Shown: in pieces, positions 10,691 to 22,792 of the stretch
Numbering within the stretch: the first letter of the stretch is position 1
Layout: every line of letters starts with the position of its first letter
Assembly (NCBI GenBank): GCA_011947345.1
Contig: JAAVTG010001003.1
Span: forward strand, 124,001 to 188,000
From: Phytophthora quininea
Taxonomy: Eukaryota > Oomycota > Peronosporomycetes > Peronosporales > Peronosporaceae
Reading direction: 5' to 3'
DNA: 64,000 nt
Program-made: the position numbers and the translations under genes
The notes under the pieces: model-generated
Told to the model about the DNA's origin: nothing
What the model saw: the letters and a program-made list of their open reading frames with translations, nothing else
Database searches by the model: none

Positions 10691-12194
10691 GTCCGTAGGT
10701 CAAATTTCGCTCTCGTTCTATTGGCTGATTTGAATGTCCTGACAAGGTCCTGAAAATTCCGTTTAAGAATCATTTTCGGTCTGGTTGAGACAGGCAATCG
10801 TTGTTAAATAAACTCCTTTTGTTAGTATTTAATATAATTTTCATAAGGATAAAAACGTGCAATAAAAGCATATCATTCGTGAGTGCCAAGGCATTGATCA
10901 ACTCTGTGGAATTTTTGGGCACAATTAACTCGAGTGCACGTGGTTTTGCTGCTTATGCGGCTGCGATCGCTCTCACCGAGCCACAGCTGCGTCTCGAACG
11001 CGAGGGCGCTACTGTACCTGCAGCTGAGTTTGCAGCAGTTTGCCACCGTGACGCCGACGATTCATCACGGTGCCAGGGAGGGCCGGGCACGGAAGGATAA
11101 TTGGCAAAATAGCGTAAGCTCCTCAAAAGAGCAAGACTGGACCAAGAGCTGCAGTAGACTACCTTCGCTTTCAATGTTTGGGCACGATTTGGCTGAAGTC
11201 AGGTGGAAGTCAACCCCGTTGACGCGCACAGCCGTCATGTGTTGCGCGCGTCTGGGTGTGGGTGCTGTCAGATGGCGGAGCGCATCGCTACGATCACGCA
11301 GTTCCTTCTCTGCTGTTCATCATCCGCTCCAGAGCGCAGATAGCCGCGCTTCTTGCTTCCCATTCACCAGCACGAGGCTCTCCCCTAGGGCTCACCTGCG
11401 CTGCATTCGCCTTGTCTAATAAACATGCCAGGCGTCCTGTTGGATTCCAGCGAGATACAGCAGCGGCATCAATGCTTTCCAGCACTGTTTGAAAGCTCGC
11501 GGAAACCATCGCTGCTTCTGCTTGGACGACAGCCGCCGTCCCACGCCGACGCGAGTCCCGCGTCGCGGTCAAGTCGTTTCTGACGAGCGGGGACCGGTGT
11601 GGCGACCAAGCTGCACGACGGCGCGCCTCTCCTTGTCCGCCCCGCAGACATCGATGCAAAGCGCCCGGATCGCGTGAACGCCGTCCGTCTCTGCCTGGTT
11701 CGCTTGGCTGCCTGGCTTGCAATGTGTAGAGCTGTTTGACGGCGCATTGTCCGAGGCAATCCGACCTCGCGACATGTCGATCCGATCGCTCTGGTGTGTG
11801 CAGTCCACCATGACTCACCTCGACGATGAGCTCGCCATGGCGTTGCCAGTGGCAATGGCACGCCAGCGCTAGCGCTAGCGCCGCTACAGTCCACGAGAGA
11901 CGCTGCAGTCGGAGCCCGTCGCCGCCCTGCCTTTGGCCGCTGTCAACCCGCACGCGCTCCAGACGACGGCAGCCGTAATCGCCAAGCGCGGTCCGGACCA
12001 TCACGAGACGCGCCAGCTCTCGCCGTGCCCTTGTCTCTGGCCGCGCGAGGCGGAGCCGAGCGCGGACGCTTCAGCGAGCTCCGATGGGCCATCCTCACTT
12101 TAGCTTTTGCCTGCTCGTGCGTACTCGAGGCAGGGGCGGCAGCAGCAACTACCAGCGGTGCTGCTTTACATCTTCCGCCACCTATCGGACCATC
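10691..12194. other. Intergenic region and 5' flank of the first HSF-type gene
   Basis: AT-rich up to about 10870, then increasingly GC-rich toward 12100. Long overlapping open frames on both strands from 11290 to 12190 are Arg/Ala-rich and look like GC-bias artefacts. No domain is recognised. Confidence 0.4.
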
Positions 12195-12797
12195 ATGACG
12201 CGCGCAGCAGTCGCCAAGCAACCCGTGGCTCAGGACCCCGCCGACGGGACCACCGTCAAGGAGGTGGCGCCGTTCCTGCGCAGCCTGCGGCGCATGCTCG
12301 ACACGGAGAACCCACGCATTCTGCGCTGGACGCCCGACGGCAAAGCCTTTGAGATCCACGACATGGCCACCATGACCAACTACGTGCTGCCCAAGTATTT
12401 CAAGCACCGCAAGTACGCGAGCTTCCAGCGGCAGCTCAACTACTTCCACTTCCGCAAGTGGACCAAGTCGCGTGCCGTCGTCTGCACCTTCTCGAACGCC
12501 TTCTTCCAGCGCGACCAGCCGGCGTTGACGTGGCGCATTACTCGCAAGCGCGCGCTGTCGGCGTCCCGGAGCTCGTCTCCGCCAAGCAGAGCGCCAGCCA
12601 AGCAACTTGCCACGCCGGACGTGCAGATCACCAAGCAGTTAGAGCCGACGGTGACCATGCAGCCGACCAAGCAACAGCCCTCGGTAGTCGACGAGGACGC
12701 GTCGCTGGCCTGGATCGACGTGCTCTACCCGGAGCTGGAGCTGGACCTCGACTTCCTCGACATCAGCAGCTGCTTCTCGACCAAGGTGTTCGTGTAA
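12195..12797 (+). CDS. HSF-type DNA-binding protein (200 aa)
   Basis: The N-terminal 100 residues form a heat-shock-factor winged helix: VAPFLRSLRRMLDT, then ILRWTPDGKAFEIHD, LPKYFKH and the recognition helix region FQRQLNYFHFRKW. The protein then has a basic stretch (ITRKRALSASRSS) and an acidic, hydrophobic C-terminus (SLAWIDVLYPELELDLDFLD) that looks like an activation segment. It lacks the long heptad-repeat trimerisation domain of classical HSFs, as is common in the expanded small HSF family of oomycetes. The start at 12195 directly precedes the conserved domain; an in-frame ATG at 12084 would add 37 low-complexity residues. A divergent paralogue lies 1.1 kb downstream on the other strand, so the pair converges. 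It is presumably a nuclear transcription regulator; targets are unknown. Confidence 0.9.
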   Translation: MTRAAVAKQPVAQDPADGTTVKEVAPFLRSLRRMLDTENPRILRWTPDGKAFEIHDMATMTNYVLPKYFKHRKYASFQRQLNYFHFRKWTKSRAVVCTFSNAFFQRDQPALTWRITRKRALSASRSSSPPSRAPAKQLATPDVQITKQLEPTVTMQPTKQQPSVVDEDASLAWIDVLYPELELDLDFLDISSCFSTKVFV

Positions 12798-13930
12798 CCT
12801 CGCTAGTAGATTATTTATCGGCGACGCCAGTACACAGACACCAAGCGACACACCGAAGCAGGCTCCGCCCGTAGGAATAGGTACCCCTACCCAGCACCAA
12901 CCAAGGCGTTGGTACACTTCACATGTAAACCAAGTGCATTTCGTCAACAGCCTGCGAACTTGTTGAGCTCTCTCATCTCTAGAGGTACTAACGCCATCGC
13001 GGTCTGCCCTTCGAGTCTCTCATACGACCGTGCCCGAGACGCCCTCTGCGCTGGATAGCCCTGGCGTTGGGATCCGCTACCGAGCTCGGTCGAGCACTTA
13101 GTGCCGATCCCTTGCGTCGCCTCGTCTCGTTTGGCTCGCACGGTAGCCGGTCGCCAAGTCGCCATAGTGGGAGCGCGGCCTTTAACATTTCGTTGAACGA
13201 GGCACAATGCAAGCGCTTGCCAAGGTCGTTCCCGCCTTGCACCCAAGTCCCCGGACGGACATTCAGCCAACAGGAATGCGTGATCGAGGCCTGTTTACCA
13301 GCCTTCAGGGGCTTCACCACTAGCGCCATCGGCCGCAAGCGAAGCTGCTACAATTCCCGGTCGAGACTGCTTGGACTGGAGGCTGCTTGGTGTCCGAAGC
13401 GGTGTAGACTGGCTAGCCGACAGACATTCGGTTCTCGATCAAGTACAAAATGTAGCTATCTCCAATTGACTCAGTTGTAAAAGATGCGGCGGATCTGAGT
13501 CAGCTGGCCTCGCTGAGTTTCGGTGTGCCACTTTCGCGGCAGGCCTCTCCAAGCTAGAGGAGACCGTCGAGACCGTCGTCTGTCTGGCTGTGGACTTTTT
13601 GCCAAGGCCCTCGCTCTCTTCGTGCGCACTGGAGAAAGACGACGCTGTCATCGCCAAGTTACTGACCAAACGTGAGGTCGAAAGTGTTGCCAACATCTCT
13701 TGCCACGCACCTGTTTGGTTCCTTTTTGCTTATGCGCATGCTTATGGGGCCCTGTACGCGCTTCTCGGTGCGATCAAATAGAGCTCTTCAACATGACTTC
13801 AAGGTAGACATGCTACTTCGCCACTTGCGGGCGCGTGGAGGTATGGTATTTCAATGAACACTTTGGCTGAATAAGATAAGACGACGCACTCAAAACTTGC
13901 TCTGGACCTTGGGGCTGGGCTTGCGGTCGG
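12798..13930. other. Intergenic region between the two convergent HSF-type genes
   Basis: Contains the 3' flanks of both genes. Several short open frames occur, none with recognisable content or conserved partner. Confidence 0.45.
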
Positions 13931-14719
13931 TCACAGCTGCGCGAACTCGAACGCGTGGTCACGGAAGGACGGAGTGGCCGGGTTATTGTCCAGCATGGAC
14001 AGCTCCAGCGACGAGTAGAGCGCGTCCACCCAGTCCAGCGATTGATCGTCCAGCAACGCGTCGTCCAGCGCTGCGGACGCCGTGCTCGGCTCGTGGAAGT
14101 GGATCTCCGAGACTTCGCCGTACACGTCGCGCAGGTTGAGCTCGCTGGCCAGCGTGAAGGCGTCGGTGGGGGACGATAAGGAGGCGGGGCTTCTGGCTTC
14201 TCCAGAAGGGACTTTGATGACGATCGGCTTTGGCCTCCGACTCAGCTTCTTGGCTTTGGCCACGGTCTTCTTTGCAGCCGGCTTGCCCATCTTGTCGGGC
14301 TTGATGACAGCAGCCGCCACCTTTGGATGACTGTGGCTGTGCAGTGACTTCTTGCGCGTGATGCGCCACGAGAGATCGGGCTGGTCTCTCTGGAAGAACG
14401 GGTTGGAGAATGTGCAGACGACCGCCTTGGACTTGGTCCACTTGCGGAAGTTAAAGTAGTTGAGCTGTCGCTGGAAGCTCGTGTACTTGCTGTGCTTGAA
14501 GTACTTGGGCAGCACCATGTCCATCATGCGCTGCATGTCGTGGATCTCGAAGGCCTTGCCGTCGGTCGTCCAGCGCAGGATGTTCTTGTTCTCGGTGTCC
14601 AGGATGGTGCGTAGGCTACGCAGGAACGGCGCCACCTCCTTGGTCTTGTCATGGCTGCTTGGCTTGAGCGGTGTCGAACTGAACAGCTTGGGGTGCATTG
14701 CGTTGCTTTTCTGAGGCAC
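13931..14719 (-). CDS. HSF-type DNA-binding protein (262 aa)
   Basis: A paralogue of the gene at 12195. Residues about 27-130 give the HSF winged helix (VAPFLRSLRTILDT, ILRWTTDGKAFEIHD, LPKYFKHSKYTSF, RQLNYFNFRKWTKSK), closely matching its neighbour. A Lys-rich middle (AAKKTVAKAKKLSRRPKP, probably a nuclear localisation signal) is absent from the shorter paralogue. The C-terminus repeats the neighbour's feature as SLDWVDALYSSLELSML. The ATG at 14719 precedes a short Ser/Pro-rich leader; a second ATG at codon 8 is possible. No intron is needed. Both genes converge toward 13.4 kb, suggesting an old inverted duplication with later divergence outside the two conserved ends. Confidence 0.9.
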   Translation of the reverse strand: MPQKSNAMHPKLFSSTPLKPSSHDKTKEVAPFLRSLRTILDTENKNILRWTTDGKAFEIHDMQRMMDMVLPKYFKHSKYTSFQRQLNYFNFRKWTKSKAVVCTFSNPFFQRDQPDLSWRITRKKSLHSHSHPKVAAAVIKPDKMGKPAAKKTVAKAKKLSRRPKPIVIKVPSGEARSPASLSSPTDAFTLASELNLRDVYGEVSEIHFHEPSTASAALDDALLDDQSLDWVDALYSSLELSMLDNNPATPSFRDHAFEFAQL

Positions 14720-16690
14720 GGCGGCAGGCGATTTGCTTCGTGGGGGTTTGCGGGGCGTGACTCGGAGCCGAGCGTCAACTTGCTCTCGTCACGGCCAATT
14801 CAAAAGTGAGCTCGCTTGAAGTGCTGGACGGCCCGGCCGTTTTGGTATAATTACAGGTCCGTATAGTGAACTCAAGTGTGCTTGGAACACGAGACGAGGC
14901 GGATACGGCTAGATTGGTAATTCCACTTCAACTTGAAGCCGCGCCAAAACGTGTGCTCTCCTTTGAAGGCCTTCCCTTTGAGTTTGAGGACCTCAGTTGA
15001 AGGTCTTCTCTTTAAGCGGCCTGCTTATCTCCATCTCCCTACCGCTTGTCGTGTTGAAGTGCTCGCTGAGGTGACAGTGGCGTCAGGATGGCGTGAACGC
15101 TCGAGGTACGTTGGCGCTGTGCAATTTGCCCGCAGCTGGCGACGCCGACCTTCATGACGAAAAATCCCCGCCGTCTGGGATGAAGGTCGTGCTACTGTGA
15201 TGCCCCCTCCCCGGAAAGACCGGCGAGCACGCAGATTCCCTGTGGGGTTCGCATGAAACTCGTGCTGTCCTCGCTCGTCAATGCGATCCGGCCTCCCACT
15301 CTCGGACGGCATCATCACTCCGCGTATCTTGCGCGTCATGGCCGCGGTGTCTTTGGCGTCGACCTCCTTTTCGAGAAGATCTTGTAGAGCGTCTTCCCGT
15401 TCATGCTTTCGTTGTCGTGCACGACGGACGCTGCAAATCCGCAGCGGCCGAGCAATCCGATTAATGTCGTGGCAGTGCCACTGGTTGCGTCGACTACAAC
15501 CTCTCGTTGACCGGAGAGCCCGACGTGGGTCTCATATACTGGTGGGGCTGGCAGTTCCCGCTGCTCTCTGCTTGAGAGCTGCGACTCGAATCTGCTCGCG
15601 GTACATTGCTCCAGCTGTCATGATCGTCGCCTCCCAAGCAATCGACCGCCGGCGATGGTCGTACGACGACCTAACTCGAGCAACAACACAAGGCTGTCAC
15701 GTCGAGATGTCGAGGTCGCCCCCGACAGCGTGAACCGTGGCGAACGAGTTGAATGACCTCGCAGCGAGGTCCGCCACCGGAGCCTGTCGACGAACGCAGG
15801 CGCTAAAGATGCCGCGGCTGCATGTCTGGTGGAGCATTTCGGCACTCGCGGTGTGGTGCGGGCTGCACCAGTCCCGCACAGCAAGATAAGACTTCACTTG
15901 AGTACTTTGCCGCAGACTGCAGAGATCGGGCGTCGTAGCACCTCGAGCCCGGCGGGGGCAACGTGTTTACCGTGTCGCAGACTGCCACATCGGCTCCAGT
16001 GGTAGTGGGGCAAAGCTTTTGCCTTTGTACTGCGTGCTCCCGACGCCCCATGTGACGGGACTTCAAGAGATTTTCGTTTGTTAATCATCGATCTGCGAAT
16101 GCTCCGCCGACCCAATGCCATGCGTTGCTTCAACGTTTGCGCCGATAAAAGGTAGTCACTTCCAACGTTTTGCTTGTGTTGAGGTTACGAATCGACCACG
16201 CGCTAGTGCACAAATCTTATTCACTAGAATAACTATGGACATTGGACAGGAGAGCTCCACGTGTAGTTTTCACTCCTGCTGGGCTCCTCCGAGTCCTCAC
16301 TTCTGAATTCCTCCTGAATGTTCTCAAATCTACCGGTTCTGCTCCAATACACACGACTTCTTCACTCCATTCCAGCTAAATGCCTCCTTCTAATGTCCCT
16401 ACTTGAGTGCTCCAAAGATCCTCTGCGCCAAACCATTACAGGTCCCGATCATAACTTCAACAGCTTGCAAGCGAGGCGGCTCCCCTTTCCGATATACTAA
16501 CTAGCGATTTAGCCTCCTTTCGAGAGTAACGTCACCGCCGAGCTAAACCCTGTACTGTACTGCTTGGAGTTGGATGGGAAAACAAAAAGTTCGTAAGTGC
16601 TGCGGAGACTACATCCTTCCCTTTCTGAGCTATCTTATGTGTGACCCCCTCCCATGGATAGAGAGAGAGGAAGGTAGTCTATTTAACGTT
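14720..16690. other. Gene-poor region, possible decayed coding pieces
   Basis: No gene that I can name. Between about 15300 and 15640 minus-strand frames read as protein-like (for example REQIRVAALKQRAAG and KHEREDALQDLLEKEVDAK) but alternate between frames with stops, so this may be a decayed gene or element. 16100-16690 shows nothing. Confidence 0.35.
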
Positions 16691-16696
16691 TAGTTA

Positions 16697-17800
16697 TTAG
16701 TCTCCTTGATGCAGCTTCAATCGACGTAGCATCGTTGGTTCCCTCGTCTTGGGCCGCTTGAAAACGTACGACAGTTTCCGGTCGGGAGCTTCAGGCATGC
16801 TATCCAGACAGTCCACGACCAGTCTGAGATATATTCCTTGCATCCTGCTTTGTGGTCTGTGTGCTTCTTTCCAAGCAACAGCATGTATTTGCCTTAAGCA
16901 TTTCCCCACATACTCTTCACTTGGTGTTGCGCCGTCCAAGTTTTGCCTTCATGTACTGTGCTGTTGCGGGTCTGCCAAAGCAAGGTTATCGCTATACTGC
17001 ACATGGCCCACTACATTCGTTGGGCCGCCGTTTCCGTTTCCTTGTTGAATTGACCGTACATTGCTTGCATTAGACGGATGAATTCCTCGCTGATTGGAGG
17101 AGCTTTTCGTTGGGCTATGTTCCTGCTGAACCACTGGATCTCTTCCTCCGATATCGCGCATCCAAACCAGTGAGTTAAAAGGAATCCCCAGAATTGCCGA
17201 GCTCGTCGACAGTCCCACATAATGTGCGGTATATCAACATGTCGGCTGTTACAGTCCATATCTACTGGGCATCCTGGTTGCTCTTCCTTTCCTGGGTAAT
17301 ACAGATTGAGTTGTTGCATGGCAACTCGGTAATTGACCCATACCTGATAGTCGGTTAGCATAGACGCATGCGTCCAAAGCTGCTTCGGGGTTTGTCCGAG
17401 CACTTCTCTAATCCATTCATTTTTTGGCTTTCAGTTCCAACTTAGTGATTATGTGGTGTAATTGCACCTCAGCGCTCTGTCGATATCGCTGCTTGACTTG
17501 TCGTTTCAGTTTCCACAAGATGTTGCGGTTCCTAGTTTTCGCCGGTACAGTCCACGGGATCTCGGGTAGTTCGGGGTTTGCGTCAAAACTATCCCTGCGC
17601 CGTGTTTTGCGAGTTTCTTGGCGTCCCGTTTTGCGTTTGAAGATGATTTGACCTTCCAGAACAGTCCATTATCTTGGCGCTCCAGTGTGATCTTACTATC
17701 CTGCTGTTGAGTCATACCTTCCACCGTGTATGGATAGGTAGACGACGCTCCTGAGTGCAAACAACGATCGCGTACATGTATGATGTCCGCGATCATGTCA
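16697..17800 (-). pseudogene. LINE-type retrotransposon C-terminal remnant
   Basis: Minus-strand frames 17506-17796, 17011-17403 and 16697-16939 follow one another. The middle one has the zinc-binding tail typical of LINE polyproteins, HIMWDCRRARQFWGFLLTHW, ahead of a long charged stretch; the last frame ends with a natural-looking stop. The reverse transcriptase core is not present, so this is a 5'-truncated copy with at least two frame breaks, as expected for LINE insertions. No poly-A or target duplication was identified. Confidence 0.55.
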
Positions 17801-18637
17801 AACTGGTGTTGTAATCCGTCACCCTATTTTGCCGTAAGGACTTCACAAGGACAACAATCCATAGTCTTGAAAAGGAAAAAGAAAAAAACTAGTGATCGAA
17901 AACTATAGATTCCCCTACAGAAGAGATAAAGACTCTCGGTCTACTGGTACCGGTAGAGCAATACAATATCAAAAGTTATGAGGCGACGAAACTTGATGAT
18001 ACTTTCAAAATGTCTCTTGATGCTCAAAGTCATATGATTGTTCGGAAGGACCACCAGGACAGCTGGCGGACATCCTTTACATGATCCCACTTTGTCGGAA
18101 AGTTATTGTTTTGTATAGCTGACCATTGTCGACTTATGCTGTTTTTCCACGGTCGTGCCGCTAGCAGCAACCACAAGAGACGAGTTCAGAAGACGGAGCT
18201 CAAAGGGAAGTAGCAAGAAGAAAAGGGGTAGTTGGGTATGGTTCTACGTAATGCCATCGTCTGAGCAACAGCAAATAATCCTCCTGCGTGCAGTCTCTTC
18301 AAATACCCTGCAGCAACGCTGTACAGTACCCGAAACCACGCCAAGGTTTTTAGTAGGGTTTCCGCCGGTTCTTTGCTGTTCGAGATAGACAGACTCATTG
18401 CTGAACGACCTTTTCCTTTACGAAAAGGTCGTTCATTTATGACTTGACTTTTTTGTCGAGAGCAGTTCATTGATCAGGGAGCACGTATCTTCGGGATGTG
18501 CTTTCGTTAGACTCTCTCCTACAGTACAAACCTCAAAGCTATCTCTTCGAGGAAGCAAAACATCGCTGCGCCGCAATTCATCTGGAGCGCCATTCCCGAA
18601 TCTGATCAGCCCAGCCCACCAGTCAAAGAATAAAGTC
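17801..18637. other. 5' flank of the AA17 gene
   Basis: No gene seen. A 13-bp perfect hairpin (separate entry) lies about 200 bp upstream of the AA17 start. Confidence 0.4.
18403..18434. repeat. 13-bp perfect stem-loop upstream of the AA17 gene
   Basis: GAACGACCTTTTC at 18403-18415 is followed after a 6-base loop by its exact reverse complement at 18422-18434. It could be a miniature transposon end, a transcript structure or a dyad binding site. Confidence 0.7.
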
Positions 18638-19478
18638 ATGGCCGCTCGCTTCGCTGTTGCCGCCTCCGTTGCGGTGCTCGCTTTCCAGGCGCCTTCGGTC
18701 GACGCCCACGGCACACTCAATGCACCCAAGGCGACATACCACAAGTGGGGCGGCAATGTCTGCGCAACGATTAACCCCGATGTCATGCCGGTCAAGTGGG
18801 AGCAGAACTACACCAACGCCTTTGACAAGGCATTCCTCAAGCAGGACTTGTCGCTCAAGGAATTCATCCTCAAGTACCAAAACATGAGCGGCGCCTCGAC
18901 GACCGGATCGACCCCGCAGTGCGGCTACTCGGACCCGAATGGCACGCCGCAGCCACTGCCGGCCGAGATCAATTTCAACGACGGCTTCATCCACCAGGGC
19001 CCGTGTGAGGCGTACTGTGACGACGTACTGGTCATTCCGCACACTCCCGACTGCCGCTCGGCACACCCTGGCGGTCTCGTGCCGTACAACAAGGCCAAGT
19101 GCGCCGGTGCCAAGCGCTTCACCTTCTATTGGCTCACCATGGACGGGTCGCCGTGGCAGGTTTACACCAACTGCGTGCCGCTTTCGGGCAGCTCCAGCGG
19201 TGGCTCATCGACCTCGACCTCTAGTACCGACTCATCGACCTCGGCCACGACCCCGGCCACGACCCCCGCCACTGCTTCGACACCCAGCACCCAGTCGACG
19301 GCTAACACCCCTTCCACCCCATCGACGGCGAACACCCCTTCCACCCCATCGACGGCGAACTCCCTTCCACCCCATCGACCCTTCCACTCCCTCCACCGCT
19401 TCGACACCTGAGCCGGTTGCCAACGACGGCGAGTACACCCCCCCTGCGACCAACTGCAAGCGCAGCCGTCGCAACTAG
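18638..19478 (+). CDS. AA17-type lytic polysaccharide monooxygenase (secreted)
   Basis: The ATG at 18638 opens a 23-residue signal peptide ending SVDA; the next residue is the histidine of HGTLNAPKATYHKWGG. A mature N-terminal His forms half of the copper histidine brace of lytic polysaccharide monooxygenases. The following Cys-rich core (CGYSDPNG, GPCEAYCDD, PDCRSAHPGG, TFYWLTMDGSPW) resembles oomycete AA17 enzymes, which oxidatively cleave homogalacturonan pectin of plant cell walls. A Ser/Thr/Pro linker with a 27-bp tandem repeat follows. Read literally the frame stops at 19411; two one-base losses, in the C-runs 19362-19364 and 19379-19381, would carry it to 19478 with the tail ending CKRSRRN. 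841 bp plus two equals 281 codons, which supports that reading. No intron seen. AA17 assignment is from memory of the family. Confidence 0.8.
19305..19378 (+). repeat. 27-bp tandem repeat in the AA17 linker
   Basis: Nearly three units based on ACACCCCTTCCACCCCATCG plus ACGGCGA, encoding TPSTPSTAN. The last unit has a substitution and a one-base loss that breaks the frame. Confidence 0.85.
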
Positions 19479-19838
19479 AGTGTCGTTATAACAGCCCATT
19501 GTCAGTGGTGGAAGAAATAGTTGTCTGAGTGAAAAAGTGATCGTTTGATTGACCCGCGGATTAGTTGTTGCTTCCTCGAAAACAAATGTTCTCGTGCGAT
19601 AGGGAATGTTTCCTTCGATTGCGTGCTGGATCCTGTGCTGTAAAAAGGGAAATATCGGCCGAGGTCAATCGTAAAGCATTTTTGAATATGTAACCTAAGA
19701 ATCGGCAGCACATATCGCGACGGGTGTATTATATGCAGTGGATGAAAACATGCGCCGTCGAAACATCAGCTTACGACCACCGAGATAGGTGGTTTTCTTT
19801 TCAACCAATCACCCGTCAGTTTTCTTTTTATTGATCTC
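19479..19838. other. Intergenic region between AA17 and phosphatase genes
   Basis: 3' flank of the monooxygenase and 5' flank of the phosphatase. No gene seen. Confidence 0.5.
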
Positions 19839-20569
<731 letters not shown>

Positions 20570-20671
20570 CTGCGATCTTTCACATGTATTTGAATACAAT
20601 CTGCTTCACATTGTGTCAAGTATATTTTTATGCAAAGTGTGGTGCCTATACGTCCACAACATTCAACGCAC

Positions 20672-22558
20672 TTACAGCTTGGCGCCAACCTCCTTCAGCT
20701 GGTCGAAGAGGTGCTGCATCTCGACGAGGCTCTCCTCGAGCAGGTGGCCCATACGCGCACCCCAGCTGCCATGTTGGCGGCAAGCAATGTTGAACTGGAT
20801 CGACTGATCCTTGACGCTGTAGGCAATGCCAAGTCCTTCGGGCACGACTTCCCCCATCCCCAGCCGTCAAACAGTTCGTTCGTGAGGTGGCTCGTGGAAA
20901 TGAGCCAACGACTCGCTCTGGCCATGACTGGGTCCTCAAAGAACGGCACGCGCTCTCCAGGCTGCACTAGCAGCTTCATTCCTAAGATATGGCGGTCGAC
21001 GCCACGGCCAGCGCCAGCCTTGCGCATATAAGCAACGTGCGCATTCGCAGCAGCTAACAGCAACTTCTTCTTCTCCTCGGAAGTCACAGAGCCCGAAGCG
21101 TCCACCATGGCATCTGTAAACTTCGTGCTTGCAGTTGAGCAACTGCGCGTCGTCTCGGTACGTCCATGTAGGAAGAGACGCGTTTGCGAAGCTTCGTAGG
21201 TCGCTGCGTTCTTTTGAACAGCTTCTTGTAGGCCAATTGGATAGCAAGCTGCACAAAGGCGTCCGGACTGCAACGGAAACCTTTAATAGCGCGAGCTCCG
21301 TATCCGTAGAAAGCTTGCACGAACACTTCGTGGTCGATCACAGTCTGATCGAAGACCTTCTCGGCCTCTGCAATGTTACGCAGCGTTTGCGTCGTAAAGC
21401 GGAAGGTGAGTTGGTTCGGCTTTGGCAGCGAGCGTTCTAATTGAGCTGTGGTCTGACCACGCGGACCCAAGTCCGTTTGGCCATGGTGAAGTCTCGACAG
21501 CAAGTAGTCCGTGTAGCGGGCCATGGGCATGCCATCCAGCATCGAGTGCTCTCCTAACAACCCAGCCTTACTATTCTCGAACACGACGATCTGAATGCAC
21601 TTGTCGAAGAAGCGATTCCGCCCGTTGCCGTGCCAGAGTCCTCTGGCTACCTCCGCTCTCGACACGGGAGCTTCGTCGTCCATGTTGAGCACCAACAACG
21701 AGCTCTCAATGGCTTTTAAGGCCTCCTCGTTGCTAGGAGATGCTCGGATCAGCTCGTCTCTCGCATCTGCCCATAAATCTCGATCTTGCGACGTCAAGGC
21801 CCCCACAGCCGACTCTTTGGCTCCAGCAGTGTCCAAGATCCTCGCCAACTGGAAGCAAAGCGCTTCAAAACCCAAAGGTTGCTTGGTTTTTTCGTCCAGC
21901 AGCTCCAGTTTAAAAAACTTGTTGTCTCTCATGACGACCGCATGGGTGAAGATTTTGGGGTCATAAATCCGGTACGAGTCTTGTCCGCGGTGTGGGATCC
22001 TGCAGGCATTGAACATGTACTTGTAGGCAGTAGCACACACGGGTGTCTTGTTCTTGCCGAGTTGTTCCGGCTGCAACGAGCCGTCTGCAACTTGTTGTGC
22101 AAAAAGCACTGAACCTCTCAATAGCGATGCTGCACGTCCGATATTTGAGCGTTGCTCGGGGTGCACCGAGTCTGCAAAGTGGAAGAAGTAGCTGACATTG
22201 AACACGACGGGGTCTCTGACTTGTAGATAGCCCAAAATGTTCCACCACTCGGCTAAGTAGCTCGAATTGTCGCGTTCTTTGGCTCTGTCTTGAAGCCGAC
22301 GTTGCAGAGTGTCGCCGATGCCTCCCGGACGGAGGAATTCAGTTGCCAGTTCTTTAGAATGGGCGAATTCCGAGGCGGTGGCGAGGGGCGTAGGGTCTCT
22401 AGGTAGAGGGCCACCGTTTCCTTCAGAGGCGGCACTGGGAGGCGAGGGAGGCTCGGCTGGGAGCGGTAGAGCGGCAGCGACGTGTCTTCCATGTCGGACT
22501 CGGCGCGGTAGTCGCCATTGCACTCGCGGAAGCCTTGCGGGCCGAAGGAACCGACCAT
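20672..22558 (-). CDS. Carnitine O-acyltransferase (choline/carnitine acyltransferase family)
   Basis: The N-terminus MEDTSLPLYRSQPSLPRLPVPPL is the family opening; the enzyme core shows FFHFADSVHPEQR, the catalytic histidine in LGEHSMLDGMP, and RTETTRS plus STSHLTNELFDGWG near the C-terminus. It moves acyl groups between CoA and carnitine, in mitochondria or peroxisomes, for fatty-acid use. The chain falls into four blocks separated by three frame changes, at the G-run 22385-22388, the T-run 21212-21215 and the C-run 20851-20855. In each case one extra base in the run restores family-like sequence; 1887 bp plus three is exactly 630 codons (629 residues), the usual family size. I read this as one intact gene with three missing bases, not a pseudogene. 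Start at 22558 (MVGSFGPQ) or 22492 (MEDTSL). No intron seen. Confidence 0.85.
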
Positions 22559-22792
22559 CTTAGACGGTGATGTGACTCTTGGGGCGCAAATTGCAGACTG
22601 AGAGGATCTCGGCGGTTCAACGTTGATGCAATACAAAACGCAAGGTATTTTAGTGGACAGGGTGACAACGCCGGGTCACTGCCACGTACTTGGCGAATGT
22701 TTCTCTTCCAAACGCAGTGATTGTGAAGATGCCTTGTGGCTATTGCGAGACACACGTTGACGCTGCAACGCAAGGTGGAAGTTCTACAGAAT

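Noticed and set aside
11294..12605. Long minus-strand open frames (236 and 220 codons) over the HSF gene and its 5' flank
   Set aside because: Arg/Ala-rich composition, antisense to or overlapping a clear HSF gene, no domain; explained by GC-rich codon use.
18403..18434. Treating the 13-bp hairpin as a bacterial-type terminator
   Set aside because: Eukaryotic context and no gene ends there.
18623..19066. 147-codon minus-strand frame
   Set aside because: Exactly antisense to the AA17 catalytic domain.
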